Made by a program: the position numbers and the translations under genes
Assembly: GCA_026713545.1 (NCBI GenBank)
Contig: JAPOOG010000040.1
Location: 1 to 64,000, forward strand
Origin: Bryobacterales bacterium
GTDB lineage: Bacteria; Acidobacteriota; Terriglobia; Bryobacterales; UBA6623
Reading direction: 5' to 3'
DNA: 64,000 nucleotides
Shown here: in pieces, positions 18,650-28,200 of the stretch
Position numbering within the stretch: the first letter of the stretch is position 1
Layout of the letters: the number at the start of each line of letters is the position of its first letter
The notes under the pieces: generated by a model
Database searches by the model: none
The model's input: the letters and a program-made list of their open reading frames with translations, nothing else
Told to the model about the DNA's origin: nothing

Positions 18650-20272
18650 TCATCGTGCGCTCTCCTGATCAACAATAAACCCCAGGCTCTTCAGGTTCGC
18701 CTCGATGGCGGCGTCCAGCTTCGCGGACTCGTCCTGTTGCTGTCGCCACTGGGCGGTAAGCCGGGCCATCTTCTCCTCGAGCGGCTCGCCGTCGTCCTCC
18801 TGCACTTCCGCGCCGACATAGCGGCCGGGAGTCAGCACGTGGCCGTGCTTGCGGACCTCTTCCAGCGCCGCGCTCTTGCAGAAGCCCGGAACGTCGCCGT
18901 AGGCGTCCGCGCCTTCGCGCCAGGCGTGATAAGCGCCCGCGATGCGGCCGATGTCATCGCCGGTCAGCTCTCGGTGGGTGCGGTCCACCATGCGGCCCAT
19001 CTTGCGGGCATCGATGAACAGGATTTCGCCCCTTCGGTCGCGCAGTTTGCCGCCCTTGCGGTCGCGAGCGAGAAACCAGAGACAGGCGGGGATCTGAGTG
19101 GAGTAGAACAGTTGCCCCGGCAGGGCGACCATGCAGTCCACCAGGCCTGCCTCGATGAGGCTTTTTCTGATCTGGCCCTCGCCGGACTGGCTGGACGACA
19201 TCGAGCCGTTGGCGAGCACGAAGCCGGCGGCGCCGGCGGGCGCCAAGTGGTGCACCATGTGCTGCACCCAGGCGAAGTTGGCGTTGCCCCTGGGCGGGGC
19301 GCCGTACTGCCAGCGCTTGTCGTCGGCGAGGCGTTCGCCGCCCCAGGAGGAGACGTTGAAGGGCGGATTGGCGAGGATGAAGTCGGCCTTGAGGTCGGGG
19401 TGGCGGTCGTTGTGGAAGCTATCGCCGTGGGCGATCTGGCCCTCGATGCCGCGGATGGCGAGGTTCATCTTCGCGAGCCGCCAGGTCGTGTAGTTGGACT
19501 CCTGGCCGTAGATCGAGATGTCGCCCCGCGCGCTTTTGGGCAACTTACCGCCATTGCCGTTGCCGGTGGCGTGGGCGTTGATGAACTCGATCGATTGCAC
19601 GAACATGCCCGAAGAACCGCAGCAGGGGTCGTAGACGCGGCCCCGGTAGGGCTCCAGCATCTCGACCAGAAGCTTGACGACGCAGCGCGGGGTGTAGAAC
19701 TCGCCGCCCTTCTTGCCCTCGGCGCTCGCGAACTGCGACAGGAAGTACTCGTAGACGCGGCCGAGCACGTCGCGGGAGCGGGCGTCCGCGTCGCCCACCT
19801 TGATGTTGCTGACGAGGTCGATGAGTTGGCCGAGCCGCTGCGTGTCGAGCGCGGGGCGGGCGTAGTCCTTGGGCAGCACGTCCTTGAGCACCCGGTTGTC
19901 GCGCTCGATCCCGCCCATGGCGTCGTCGACGAGCCGGCCGATGGCGGGCTGCCTCGCCTGATCCTTCAGATGCGCCCAGCGGGCCTCGGGCGGCACCCAG
20001 AAGATGTTCTCGGCGATGTATTCGTCGCGGTCCTCGGCGGCCTCCTGGCCCCATTCGGCGAGAACCGCCGCGCGGCGCTCCTCGAAGGCATCGGAGATGT
20101 ACTTCAGAAAAATGAGGCCGAGAACGACGTGCTTGTATTCGGCGGCGTCCATCGAGCCGCGCAGGGTGTCGGCCATGCGCCACAGTTCGGCTTCATAGCC
20201 GGTCACCGCGCCCTGGGCGTCCGTTTTCACGTCGGGATCGGATTTCGCCTTCTTCTTGCGTCCTCGCGCCAT
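18650..20272 (-). CDS. hsdM: type I restriction-modification DNA methyltransferase (M subunit)
   Basis: HsdM transfers methyl groups from S-adenosylmethionine to adenine N6 at sites chosen by HsdS. Motif I reads [13 protein letters not shown] (D215 region) and motif IV is [10 protein letters not shown] (NPPF at 302-305), marking an N6-adenine enzyme. The N-terminal helical domain ([20 protein letters not shown]) is typical of HsdM, and 540 residues is normal length. It is the first gene of the leftward island. Directly upstream are an 8-base-arm palindrome and a 9-base-arm hairpin, then the right flanking repeat. Two toxin-antitoxin pairs separate it from hsdS and hsdR, an unusual split of the hsd genes. 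Confidence 0.95.
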   Translation of the reverse strand: MARGRKKKAKSDPDVKTDAQGAVTGYEAELWRMADTLRGSMDAAEYKHVVLGLIFLKYISDAFEERRAAVLAEWGQEAAEDRDEYIAENIFWVPPEARWAHLKDQARQPAIGRLVDDAMGGIERDNRVLKDVLPKDYARPALDTQRLGQLIDLVSNIKVGDADARSRDVLGRVYEYFLSQFASAEGKKGGEFYTPRCVVKLLVEMLEPYRGRVYDPCCGSSGMFVQSIEFINAHATGNGNGGKLPKSARGDISIYGQESNYTTWRLAKMNLAIRGIEGQIAHGDSFHNDRHPDLKADFILANPPFNVSSWGGERLADDKRWQYGAPPRGNANFAWVQHMVHHLAPAGAAGFVLANGSMSSSQSGEGQIRKSLIEAGLVDCMVALPGQLFYSTQIPACLWFLARDRKGGKLRDRRGEILFIDARKMGRMVDRTHRELTGDDIGRIAGAYHAWREGADAYGDVPGFCKSAALEEVRKHGHVLTPGRYVGAEVQEDDGEPLEEKMARLTAQWRQQQDESAKLDAAIEANLKSLGFIVDQESAR

Positions 20273-20305
20273 GTATTGGCGCGGTTCACCACGCCACCCT
20301 CACTA

Positions 20306-20325
20306 TATCGCGGTAAACCGCGATA
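20306..20325. promoter_or_regulatory. palindrome 34 bases upstream of hsdM, possible operator
   Basis: TATCGCGG (20306-20313) and CCGCGATA (20318-20325) are perfect arms around TAAA. The position, just upstream of the first gene of the island, suits a repressor site, for example for one of the encoded antitoxins. No second copy was noticed. A role is inferred from position only. Confidence 0.4.
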
Positions 20326-20337
20326 CCCTCACCCCGG

Positions 20338-20358
20338 CCCTCTCCCAGCGGGAGAGGG
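20338..20358. repeat. 9-bp-arm hairpin of the CCCTCTCCC type
   Basis: CCCTCTCCC and GGGAGAGGG pair perfectly around AGC, preceded by CCCTCACCCCGGCC. Elements of this look occur as dispersed intergenic repeats in many bacteria. It lies between hsdM and the right flanking repeat. Confidence 0.65.
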
Positions 20359-20384
20359 GAACGGTGGGTCGTTTTCATCATGGG

Positions 20385-20476
20385 ATCGACTTACCTGCCG
20401 CCTGAACGCGGAGAAGCGGCGAGGAAAAGGCGGGGCCGTTATCCAACGGTGCCGTATCCGCTCCGATTCCCTGCCC
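20385..20476 (+). repeat. right member of the repeat pair flanking the defence island
   Basis: Collinear with 11544-11640 in direct orientation: ATCGACTTACCTGCCG, GCGGAGAAGCGGCGAGGAAA, a variable centre with a small gap, and CTCCGATTCCCTGCCC. It lies about 110 bases upstream of hsdM, so the pair encloses exactly the hsdM-to-hsdR block. Confidence 0.65.
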
Positions 20477-20548
20477 ACAGCCATCGCAAAGCGACCGGCC
20501 GGCGGGCGAGCCGGAACTCGGCTCTCTTCCGTTCAACTGCGGATCGCC

Positions 20549-20953
20549 TTACGACCGGCCCAAAACCACGCCGATCACGCCGCCGGTGAGACCCATTCGG
20601 ACCGCGTTGACCAACGTGTCCAGCGGGATTGTCGCCGGTCCGGACAAGTTCATCGTTCCGTACATTTCGAGGTTCAAGCCCAAACCAAGCAGCAGGCCGA
20701 GCAGCGCTCCGGCCTTGGCCCCCGCGCCAAAGCTCGTTATCCCGGACCATCGACTCAGGATCAGGGTGAGAAACGCGGCCAAGACAAGCTCTCCGAGAAT
20801 CAGAGGAACCATGTCCGGCATCTCCTTGACCACACCCGGCGCGGCGTTGGCCTCCATGAACTCGCTCAACAGCACTCCGTAAAACACGAATCCCAGGAGA
20901 AACAACATGACTCCCCCGGCCACCGAGGCCATCGCAAACTTCTTCGCATCCAT
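20549..20953 (-). CDS. small integral membrane protein, four predicted helices
   Basis: The 134-residue protein has hydrophobic segments near residues 8-27, 48-66, 74-95 and 112-131, the last with GLTGGVIGVVLG. The layout resembles DUF1761-like membrane proteins, but the match is only by overall pattern. The start ATG 20953 is set by AAAGGAG a few bases upstream; the longer frame to 21028 lacks such a site. It faces away from hsdM's neighbours only by distance: it is on the same strand, with about 280 bases of repeats between. Function unknown. Confidence 0.75.
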   Translation of the reverse strand: MDAKKFAMASVAGGVMLFLLGFVFYGVLLSEFMEANAAPGVVKEMPDMVPLILGELVLAAFLTLILSRWSGITSFGAGAKAGALLGLLLGLGLNLEMYGTMNLSGPATIPLDTLVNAVRMGLTGGVIGVVLGRS

Positions 20954-21306
20954 TCTTACCAACTCCTTTCGCGCCCGCGAGACCCTGCTCGAGCGCCCCC
21001 CAGAGTGTAGGCCCATCACCGAGCGCATCGCAATGTGAGTTCTTTGGAAGCCTTGAGGCGGAGCGATCCGCCGGCAGGGTCTACCGAGATCGGACCTTCG
21101 ACCCCTGCGGCGCCATCAGGATGCCGAGGAAAGCCCCTGCATCTTGCTGCTTGACGCGGCTTTGCCGATGACGGAAGACGAGCCGACAAGCCGGTCGGGG
21201 GGAAGCGAACGTTTTTTTTCGTCCATCTGGACAAACAGCGTGCCGAACCTGCTTCAGCCGGGCTACGATGAGTAGTTGCGGGCCGCCGCGGGTCCGCCTT
21301 GCGGCC
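20954..21306. other. divergent intergenic region
   Basis: Between the leftward membrane-protein gene and the rightward aminotransferase. It should hold both promoters. No hairpin, operator or small gene could be supported. Confidence 0.4.
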
Positions 21307-22641
21307 ATGACCGGCTTCCCTGCATCCGATCGGATTCTCGATCGCAACCGCCAGTACATTCCGGGCGGCATCTCTTCCATCAATCGCCTCACGGACCCGA
21401 ACATCGCCTTCGTGCGCGCCGAAGGTTCGCACCTCTGGGATGCCGAAGGGCGTGAATACATCGACTATCACGGGGCCTTCGCACCGCAATTCCTCGGCTA
21501 CCGGCACCCGGATGTGCATGCGGCGGTCCAACGCGTGTTGGAGGACGGCCTGGACCTGTGGGGATCCGGTCCGACGGAACTCGAAGGGCGGCTGGCGTAT
21601 CTGATCTGCGAGAAGATCCCCTGGATCGAGCGGGTCGCGGTGCTCAACAGCGGCAGCGAAGCGACGGCCCAGGCGATCCGCCTGGCGCGGGCGGTAACGG
21701 CCAAGGATCACGTCATCGTGATGCAGGGCGGCTATAACGGCTGGCACAACGACGTCGCGGTCAACCTGATGACGCCGCTCGATCAACTGGGCCCCCGCCG
21801 CTCGCCCGGAGAATACGAGCTGGCCCCTCTCAGCGCCGGCATTCCCTCCGCCCATCAGGCGCTGCTGCACGCCGTCAACTTCAACGACCTCGAATCGGTG
21901 CGGCATGTCTGCGAGCGATACCCCGTTGGGGCGTTGATCACCGAGCCGATCTTGCAGAACATCGGCCTGATCAAGCCGCAGCCGGGCTATTTGCAAGGCC
22001 TTCGCGACCTTGCCGACGAGTTTGGCTTTCTGTTGATCTTCGACGAGATCAAGACCGGCTTTCGGCATGCATTCGGGGGCTATGCGGAAGTGAGCGGGGT
22101 GTTGCCGGATCTGGCCGTTTACGGGAAGGCGATCGCGAGCGGCTATCCGCTGGCTGCCATTGCCGGCCCGGCCCGCTGGATGGAGCACTACGCACACGAC
22201 GATCCGTCCCGGCGCGTTCTGCTCGCCGGAACGTACAACGCCCATCCGGTGCCGACAGCCGCCGCGGTGGCGACCATCGAGTTCCTGCTCCGAGACGGCG
22301 GCGCACTCTACGAAAGGCTCGAACGACTCGGGTCCCGAATCGAGCAGGGAATGACGGAGCGGCTCGCCGCGCACGACATGCAAGGCTTCGTCGTTCGCCA
22401 GGGCAGCGCGTTCGTCGTTTTCTTCATGGATCACGAGCCGGTCGATTGGCACGACCTGGCGGGGAATCATGACTACGAGCTCGACAGAACCTTCCGGTTG
22501 GCGCTGATTGACGACGGCATCTTCTTCTTCCCCATCGCCACCAAGCAGTGTTCGATTTCGGCCGCCCACACCGAAGCCGACATCGACCGGACGATAGCGG
22601 TCGTGGACCGCGCCCTGACGGCTGTGCTGGCCACCCGCTAG
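21307..22641 (+). CDS. class III pyridoxal-phosphate aminotransferase (glutamate-1-semialdehyde aminomutase-like)
   Basis: The fold-type I PLP enzyme shows YIPGGISSINRLTDPNIAFV at the start, LNSGSEATAQAIRLARA (phosphate binding) near residue 115, LLIFDEIKTGFR with the aspartate that contacts the pyridine nitrogen, and VYGKAIASGYPLAAIAG with the Schiff-base lysine. These resemble the glutamate-1-semialdehyde 2,1-aminomutase branch of class III aminotransferases. Since no haem genes are near, it is more likely a catabolic or specialised aminotransferase than HemL. Length about 444 residues, no signal peptide, so cytosolic. I chose ATG 21307; ATG 21268 is also open but adds residues not typical of the family. 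Confidence 0.87.
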   Translation: MTGFPASDRILDRNRQYIPGGISSINRLTDPNIAFVRAEGSHLWDAEGREYIDYHGAFAPQFLGYRHPDVHAAVQRVLEDGLDLWGSGPTELEGRLAYLICEKIPWIERVAVLNSGSEATAQAIRLARAVTAKDHVIVMQGGYNGWHNDVAVNLMTPLDQLGPRRSPGEYELAPLSAGIPSAHQALLHAVNFNDLESVRHVCERYPVGALITEPILQNIGLIKPQPGYLQGLRDLADEFGFLLIFDEIKTGFRHAFGGYAEVSGVLPDLAVYGKAIASGYPLAAIAGPARWMEHYAHDDPSRRVLLAGTYNAHPVPTAAAVATIEFLLRDGGALYERLERLGSRIEQGMTERLAAHDMQGFVVRQGSAFVVFFMDHEPVDWHDLAGNHDYELDRTFRLALIDDGIFFFPIATKQCSISAAHTEADIDRTIAVVDRALTAVLATR

Positions 22642-23023
22642 TTTTTTTCTTTGCTGCCAAGGTTCACGTTCGAGTCAAGTTGACGCGACGATCCGTTGTC
22701 CTGCTTGTCGGTCTGAGGACTTCCTCGCCAGTTTTCTCCGCCGGCTACGGCGCCGGGCTCTCTGCGCCTTTTTCTTCGTAGGCCGGGAGCGGCGCATCAA
22801 GGCCGTGATTCGTGTCTCGTGATGGGAAAGGCGGAAAGGACGTGATGCGTGATGCGTAAAACCTTCGGGCGACGGACGTTTTCGTTCCGACACCACGAAT
22901 GGACACGAATGGAGAGCCACTTTCGTTGCGCCGGCGGTGATGCGGGCAGGATGCCCGCGCTCCCAGGATGCTGAGCCGCGCCCGGATTGAAACTGCACGG
23001 CCACGCGGGGATAATGGCTTGCC
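22642..23023. other. intergenic stretch with a dispersed repeat
   Basis: A T-run follows the aminotransferase stop. Further on are a copy of the CGTG-type repeat and a small hairpin GCGGGCA-GGA-TGCCCGC near 22940-22960. No gene is supported. Confidence 0.5.
22802..22873 (+). repeat. short dispersed repeat, copy 5 (CGTG type)
   Basis: CCGTGATTCGTGTCTCGTGA, then after a short gap CGTGATGCGTGATGCGTAAA and CTTCGGGCGACGG. It shares the core of the four copies in the first 750 bases, 22 kb away. Confidence 0.55.
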
Positions 23024-24832
23024 ATGACGAGCAAATACGAATCGGCGCTTACGCGAAGACTTTTTCTGAAGGCCGCGTCGGCATCGGCGTTGGCCGCCGC
23101 CGCGCCCGGTGGCGCGCCGCCGATCTATCTGGCGGACATGAGCAAGTGCCTGCCCGCGTCGGCCTTGACGAATAAACCGCAGCGCGGGCATTGGCGGCTG
23201 CTGCCCTACGAGACGGAGACCTTCTCCGGCTCGATGCTGGTGGCGGGCCGGAATACCGGGGCTCCGGAGATTCGCTATCCGCTGCCGCAGAAGGGATGGC
23301 ACCGCGTTTCGCTGGGCTTGCGGTCATACCAGGGCGACGAGTCGGCGACGCTCGTCGAAGTGCGGCTCGGCCGGGATTCCAACTCCGTCATGGTGCGGCA
23401 TTCGCACGGCGAGGAGGACCGCATCGACGACTACTACTGGCGGACCGTCGAGTTGACCGGCAGTGACGAGCTGGTGTTCAGGCAGTGGTGCCGGCGGCTC
23501 GTGCCGGACGATGCGGACTCGGTGGGCAACTCGTGCAGCGCGGTATGGTTGGCCTACATCAAACTGGAACCGCTCGATCAGGCTGAGGCGGCTCGGCTTC
23601 GAGAGGAGCGGCGCTCGGGAAGAACGCGCGTGCTCTTCTGCCATAACGATGCCTGGAGTTACACCTATCGATACCGTCCGACGAGCGAAGCCGAAATCCG
23701 GCGGGAGATCGAGCCGTTCCGGGACACGGACTTCTCGCGCATCTATTGGGAAGCGGGCATGGGCGACCGCATGTACTACCCGACGAAGATCGGGCGCATC
23801 ACGGCGGCGGACGATTGGATCGACGACCCCTACCGGGTGGGGGACCGGCTCGCCAAGGAGACCTGGCGGACATGGCGCGAAAAGGGGATCGATCCGCTGA
23901 AGGTGGCTGGAGACCACGCGCGATCAATCGGGTTGGAGTTTCACGCGACCTACCGGCCGAGCGGCTTCCACTTCCCGGTACCGCAGGATGAATGGAACGA
24001 GGGAGGGGCCTACGACCGGCACCCGGAATGGCGCGGGCGGGACAAGATGGGCCGGCCGACGCCCCGCCTGTCCTATGCGTTCCAGGGAGTGCGTGACCTT
24101 GTCGCCGGTTTCATGAAGGAGATCAGCGGCTACGAGATCGACGGGGTCTGCATGGCCTACAACCGGCGTCCTCCGTATCTGGAATATGAGCCGCCTCTGC
24201 TCAACGGGTTTCGGAAGACGCACGGCAAGGACGCGCGAGCGGTCGATGACCGGGACCGTGAGTGGCTGAAATACCGGGCAACGTTCATGACTTCGTTCAT
24301 GAAGCAGGTTCGGCAAGTGGTGGAGTCCGCGCGCCGGCAAAAAGGCCGGACCAGGCCACTGGAGGTGTCGGCGATCGTTCTGAGCAGCGAGCAGGAGAAC
24401 CTCTATTACGGATTGGATCTCGAAGAATGGGTGAAGCAGGGCCTGGTCGACACGATCATGCCGTACTCGTCGGTTCGGGGAATCAACAGCTCCAAGGACT
24501 CATGGACCGACCCGGCGGAGGCGGAGTTCTTCTATCGGATCACCGAAAGCAGCTCGTGCAAGCTGGCGCTGAACTTGATGCCGCGCCGGTTGCGCCCGGA
24601 TCAGTATCGCGAGCGGGCCCATGCCTTGTACGAGGCGGGTTCCGACCACTTCTTCTTCTGGGACACGAACGCCCGCAACGATTTCAGCCCGTCGTGGGAA
24701 GTCTTGCGCCGCCTTGGCCACCGGGACGAGTTGGCGCGTTGGGCCGGCGATGGGAAGCCTCCGTACGAGGCGCCGGGATCGCATTTGCGGAAGCTGGGGA
24801 ATTGGAACCTGGGGTATGAGACACCGGGATAG
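23024..24832 (+). CDS. Tat-exported glycoside-hydrolase-like protein
   Basis: The 602-residue protein starts with SALTRRLFLKAASASALAAA, a twin-arginine signal peptide. Residues 60-190 look like a beta-sandwich (HRVSLGLRSYQGDESATLVE). From about 200 on the pattern is that of a TIM-barrel glycoside hydrolase: VLFCHNDAWSYTYRYRPTSE, IYWEAGMGDRMYY, GLEFHATYRPSGFHFPV, YEIDGVCMAYNRRPPYLE and DTIMPYSSVRG. It resembles family-10-like glycosyl hydrolases of unknown specificity common in Acidobacteria and Planctomycetes. Candidate catalytic acids are the E in YWEAG and D in EIDGV, but I cannot assign them firmly. ATG 23024 matches the start of the Tat motif. It is isolated, with repeats upstream. Confidence 0.7.
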   Translation: MTSKYESALTRRLFLKAASASALAAAAPGGAPPIYLADMSKCLPASALTNKPQRGHWRLLPYETETFSGSMLVAGRNTGAPEIRYPLPQKGWHRVSLGLRSYQGDESATLVEVRLGRDSNSVMVRHSHGEEDRIDDYYWRTVELTGSDELVFRQWCRRLVPDDADSVGNSCSAVWLAYIKLEPLDQAEAARLREERRSGRTRVLFCHNDAWSYTYRYRPTSEAEIRREIEPFRDTDFSRIYWEAGMGDRMYYPTKIGRITAADDWIDDPYRVGDRLAKETWRTWREKGIDPLKVAGDHARSIGLEFHATYRPSGFHFPVPQDEWNEGGAYDRHPEWRGRDKMGRPTPRLSYAFQGVRDLVAGFMKEISGYEIDGVCMAYNRRPPYLEYEPPLLNGFRKTHGKDARAVDDRDREWLKYRATFMTSFMKQVRQVVESARRQKGRTRPLEVSAIVLSSEQENLYYGLDLEEWVKQGLVDTIMPYSSVRGINSSKDSWTDPAEAEFFYRITESSSCKLALNLMPRRLRPDQYRERAHALYEAGSDHFFFWDTNARNDFSPSWEVLRRLGHRDELARWAGDGKPPYEAPGSHLRKLGNWNLGYETPG

Positions 24833-25253
24833 GCTGGATAGTTCCTCGCATCACCAGAGATCTTCGGGGCAGGGCCGAAGCAGCTGAGCCGCTGATTGTT
24901 CAGCGACAGTCCGGGGCTGATATAGGTCCTGCCGATGTCGTAGGCCATGCCCGCCTCCCCGAACAGCTCTGCCTTTACAGGTTGTCGAGGGGCGGATCAG
25001 GAGCGTTGTCGTCAGCCAGAAGCCCTTTGCACGGCGCCACTGCGCGACGATCACACAACCTGTGAAGACCAAAGCGTTTGCGGGAGGATTACCGACCCAG
25101 GCCAGATGCGAAAACATTGCCATGTAAAAAACACCACATTGCGGTGGTGAATCTACCAGGCTGGGAGCGCCCGCAGGGCTACAATGGGAATTCGGGGCCA
25201 TGATGTTTGGTAAAGTTTCGGGGACCAGATTGGATCAGGTCAGGAGGTGTGAA
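24833..25253. other. intergenic region upstream of the first Oar-like receptor
   Basis: A minus-strand open frame (24851-25201) reads partly protein-like, with AMFSHLAWVGNPPANALVFT and a second frame containing GEAGMAYDIGRTYISPG, but it changes frame and was not recognised; it may be a decayed gene. The receptor's ribosome binding site AGGAGG is at 25242-25247. Confidence 0.35.
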
Positions 25254-28200
25254 GTGCTTCGCAAAGCAACTCGACAGCTAACTGTCTCGTTTTTCCAAAG
25301 AGTCATTACCGTAACGGGAATCCTGATTGCCTTGGCCGTTCCCGCGGCCGGGCAGGTTCTCACGTCCCGAGTGGATGGGACGGTGCAGGATCAAAGCGGC
25401 GCCGTCATACCGGGGGCTTCGGTGACGTTGACGAACGTCGAAACGAACATATCGCTGGAGGCCGAGACGAACGAAGTCGGTCTCTACGTGTTTCCGCAGG
25501 CGCCCGCGGGGCACTACTCCATCACCACGAAGCTGTCGGGTTTCAAATCGACCGTGCTCGAAGGCATCCAGATCGAAGTGGACACGCCCGCCACCATCGA
25601 CATCGTCCTCGATGTGGGCGTGGTGGATGAGACGGTCGTGGTGACCGCGTCTCAACCGGCGATGAACACGGTCAACGCGGAAATCAACACCAACATCAAC
25701 CGGGAGCAAGTCAAGGAGCTTCCCTTGAACGGACGAAGCGTGACCCAGTTGGCTCTCACGCAAGCCGGCGTGACCAGCCGCAGCGGCGCTCGTTCGGCTT
25801 CCATCAATGGAACCCGAGGCACCTTCAACAACTTCACTCTCGACGGCATCAACAACCAGGACACGTTCATTCGAACGGATGCTCTTTTCGGAGTCATTCC
25901 TCTCCAGGAAAGCTTCATCGAGGAGATCAACATCACGACCGCCAACTCGGAGGTCGATGCGGGCTTGGGAGCATCGCAGACCCAGTTCGTCACCCGTTCC
26001 GGAAGCAACACATTTCGCGGGGAGGCCTTCTACTACAACAGAAACGACGCGCTCAATGCCAACACCTTCTTCAACAACGCCGCCGGGATCAGGAAAGAGA
26101 AGGTCCTGATCCACCAGTTCGGCTTCAACGTAGGCGGTCCCATTTTGAAGGACAAGCTGTTCTTCTTCTTCGACTATGAGGAAGAACGCAGCCCCGGTAC
26201 GGCCTCCGTGGTGCGGAGCGTCCTGACCAATTCCGCGCGCGCCGGCAATTTCAGCTACGTCCGGCAGGACAACGGCGAACTGGTCACGCTGGACCTGTTG
26301 GGACTCACCGGTATCGCCATCGACCCGGCCATCCGATCGCTGATCGATTCGACGCCGCAGCCCAACGACACCAGCGTGGGTGACGGCCGGAACGTCTCCG
26401 GTTTCCGCTTCAACAGCCCCGACAAGTCCAATTCCGACTGGATTATTTTTCGAGGAGATTACCAGATCAACCGCAAGAATTCCTTCACTGGAACCTTTCA
26501 CCAGTTCGGCTTCGATTACCCGAACGCCACCGGCAACGGCATCGGTTCCGTGTTTCCGGGTCTCCCCGGCGCGGGGCAGGACTCCACCCGCAGACTGGGT
26601 TCCTTTTCCCTGAGAAGCACGTTCAGTCCGGCCATCACGAACGAAGCGAGATTCGGGTTTCAGGCCGCGAATCCGAGGTTCTACACGAACGAGACCTTTG
26701 ACCAGGGCTATCGTCTGGACGTCGCGGTGTTCAGCAATCCGGTTCAGGATTTTCTGCCCCAGGGGCGCGACACCCGCAATCTGGACCTGATGGACAACCT
26801 GACTTGGGTCCAGGGCAACCACACGATCAAAATAGGCGGGAGTACCCGCTGGACCCGAGTCGACTCGTTCAATGACGGGGGTACGGTACCGACCTACATC
26901 CTCGATTTCGGCACGGGGAACCCCGACCCGCTGGTTCCCGATATCTTTCCCGGCGGCATTTCCGCCGGTGAACTGAGCACCGCTTCCGGGCTGTTGAGCA
27001 CTCTAGGAGGGTTCGTTGACGAGGCGCAACAGGTGTTCAACGTCACCTCGCCGACTTCGGGATTCGTCGACGGGGCCTCTCAAACGAGTCTTCTCACCCA
27101 GAACTTCGTCAACTTTTACCTGGCGGACACGTGGCGCGCCACTTCTAAACTCAGCCTCACTTTCGGAGTCAGGTGGGAGTTTCACTCCGTCCCGGACGAG
27201 ACGAACGGCTTGGCCCTGTTGCCCGTAGGAGGCGTCGAAGCGGTGCTGAACCCCGACGCCGTCGTCGATCTCGCCGGCGCGACCAACGGAAGGCCTTTCT
27301 TCAAAAACGACGGGAACAACTTCGCTCCCAACGTGGGTTTGGCCTGGCAGATTACCGACAAGACCGTTCTGCGCGCCGGATACGGCCTGAACTACGTGGT
27401 CGACAACAACCTGACAACGGTGCTCAACGCCCTGCGGGGCAACGACGGTCTGAGCCAGACCGTCTCCCTCCCGGGACTCAGCGGCACGGTCAGCGGCGGC
27501 GGGCGGGTTCCCATTCCGAAGCCCGAGTTCAGGATTCCGCGGACCGCGCGCGACGGCATCCTGGCGGATTCCACCGCGGCCCTCTTCACGATCGATCCCG
27601 GAATGCGCACACCCTACGTGCAGCAATGGAACATCGGGTTGCAGCATCAGATCATGCCGGATACCGCCGTCGAGCTGCGCTACGTGGGAAACCACGGCAT
27701 CAAACTCGGCCGTGCGGTTGATCTGAACCAGGTCCTCCTGCCCCCGGATTTCGTCGATGACTTCCGGCGGGCCCAACGGAACCTTGCCGCCAACGGGCAC
27801 CCCGCCGCCGGCGAGCCTCTGCAGATCTTCCCGCAACTGGGTTTCGGGGGATTCCTGCAATCGGGAGGAGTCCAGAACTGGATTCGGAACGGTGAGATCG
27901 GGCAGTATGCCGGCGGTTTTCTGGCGCCCAACCGGGTCTTCTTCTTTGCCGGTGAAGGCGGAGAGAGATTCGGCGCCACCCTGCCGATCAGCTATTTCCT
28001 GCGCAATCCCAATGCCTTCGTCGGCGATTTTGTCGGCAACAACGCGTTCTCCAGGTACAATGCCCTGCAGTTCGAGATCAGGAGGCGTTTCCGCTCGGGC
28101 TTGACCGGCCAGTTCAACTATACGTTCGGCAAGGTGCTGACGAACTTTTCCGGCTCACAGTCCAATTTCCGCGGGCTCTTCGACAACGCCCAACCGCATC

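Noticed and set aside
18479-21010. 843-codon plus-strand open frame
   Set aside because: It is the mirror of hsdM and neighbours on the minus strand; composition is Arg/Gly/Ala/Pro-rich with no domain.
25278-26822. 514-codon minus-strand frame opposite receptor 1
   Set aside because: Shadow of the receptor; basic, low-information sequence.
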